Below, piece by piece: positions 63,888 through 64,000 of a stretch of DNA of 64,000 bases (its first letter is position 1; the number at the start of each line of letters is the position of its first letter). A program made the position numbers and the translations under genes. A model generated the notes under the pieces. The model saw nothing but the letters and a program-made list of their open reading frames with translations. It was not told the DNA's origin and searched no databases. This stretch comes from Pseudonocardia sp. DSM 110487 (GTDB taxonomy: Bacteria > Actinomycetota > Actinomycetes > Mycobacteriales > Pseudonocardiaceae). The stretch lies in the NCBI RefSeq assembly GCF_019468565.1, contig NZ_CP080521.1:6758001-6822000 (forward strand), given 5' to 3'.

Positions 63888-64000
63888 CTCGTACCCCAGT
63901 TGTAGTGCTGCTTGCGCAGCTTCATGTAGACGAACGTCTCGGTGCTGCGGACGCCGGGCAGCGCCCGGATCCGCCGCCCGACGAGATCCAGCAGGTGGTC
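63884..64000 (-). CDS. Lrp/AsnC-family regulator, C-terminal fragment
   Basis: The last 38 codons are visible before the right edge. IRALPGVRSTETFVYMKLRKQ followed by HYNWGTR and a stop is the C-terminal end of the Lrp RAM domain. The stop overlaps the aminotransferase start (ATGA), so it is the first visible gene of the operon and probably controls it in response to an amine or amino acid. Confidence 0.8.
   Translation of the reverse strand, partial: DHLLDLVGRRIRALPGVRSTETFVYMKLRKQHYNWGTR

Overview
This window is bacterial chromosome from a very high-GC actinomycete. Third-position G/C is extreme, GTG starts are frequent, and short ATGA/GTGA overlaps between genes are common. The recX-recA-DUF3046 and pspA-clgR-pgsA-rimO-argA-ftsK blocks, lat with its Lrp-type regulator, a mycobacterial-type Sdh1 membrane anchor and a PafBC-like WYL regulator point to the Pseudonocardiales, most likely Pseudonocardia or a close relative. 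That placement is inference from gene families, not from a database search. I see no rRNA, tRNA, CRISPR array, prophage or intact insertion sequence. The one mobile-looking element is a 170-bp, non-coding, whole-element palindrome at 33850-34019.

Layout. (1) 1-8.2 kb: two different succinate dehydrogenases lie close together on the minus strand. One is the mycobacterial Sdh1 type (cut at the window edge); the other is a di-haem cytochrome b558-type sdhCAB with a divergent LysR gene. Between them sits a small plus-strand membrane protein/winged-helix regulator module with a clear promoter and operator. (2) 8.2-12.8 kb: a DsbA-fold protein, recX and recA (LexA box), a WYL regulator with a VOC protein, and DUF3046. 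(3) 12.8-24.4 kb: accessory metabolism: a CoA-transferase; a sugar-type operon (Gfo/Idh/MocA dehydrogenase, DUF6807, cupin) behind a LacI-type operator; an MFS transporter; an SDR; an internally duplicated membrane protein; ArsR-SRPBCC genes with a twin operator; an arginase-fold protein; and a TetR/DMT exporter pair. (4) 24.4-38.7 kb: lhr helicase, a cysteine-rich YidD variant, an alpha/beta hydrolase with a PucR-type regulator, DUF6412 plus a YidC paralogue, a GNAT protein, the palindromic element, an ABC exporter/two-component operon, and nei. (5) 38.8-48.4 kb: pspA, clgR, pgsA, rimO, argA, ftsK, with AraC/SDR/TetR/GNAT genes inserted. (6) 48.5-52.5 kb: Uma2, lrpA and lat-ALDH for lysine catabolism. 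(7) 52.6-58.6 kb: a DUF574 methyltransferase, then a five-gene phosphonate uptake and degradation operon with a divergent GntR gene. (8) 58.6-64 kb: a TetR/FAD-monooxygenase pair with a triple 13-bp repeat, and an Lrp/class III aminotransferase/amine oxidase operon that runs off the right edge.

How the genes work together. The core is respiration plus genome maintenance (recA, recX, lhr, nei, ftsK, clgR-pspA envelope stress). Small self-regulated catabolic or export operons are inserted into it, and each carries a recognisable operator next to its own regulator. The most useful leads are the 170-bp palindrome, the duplicated membrane protein, the YidD and YidC variants, and a set of operator predictions that can be tested directly.
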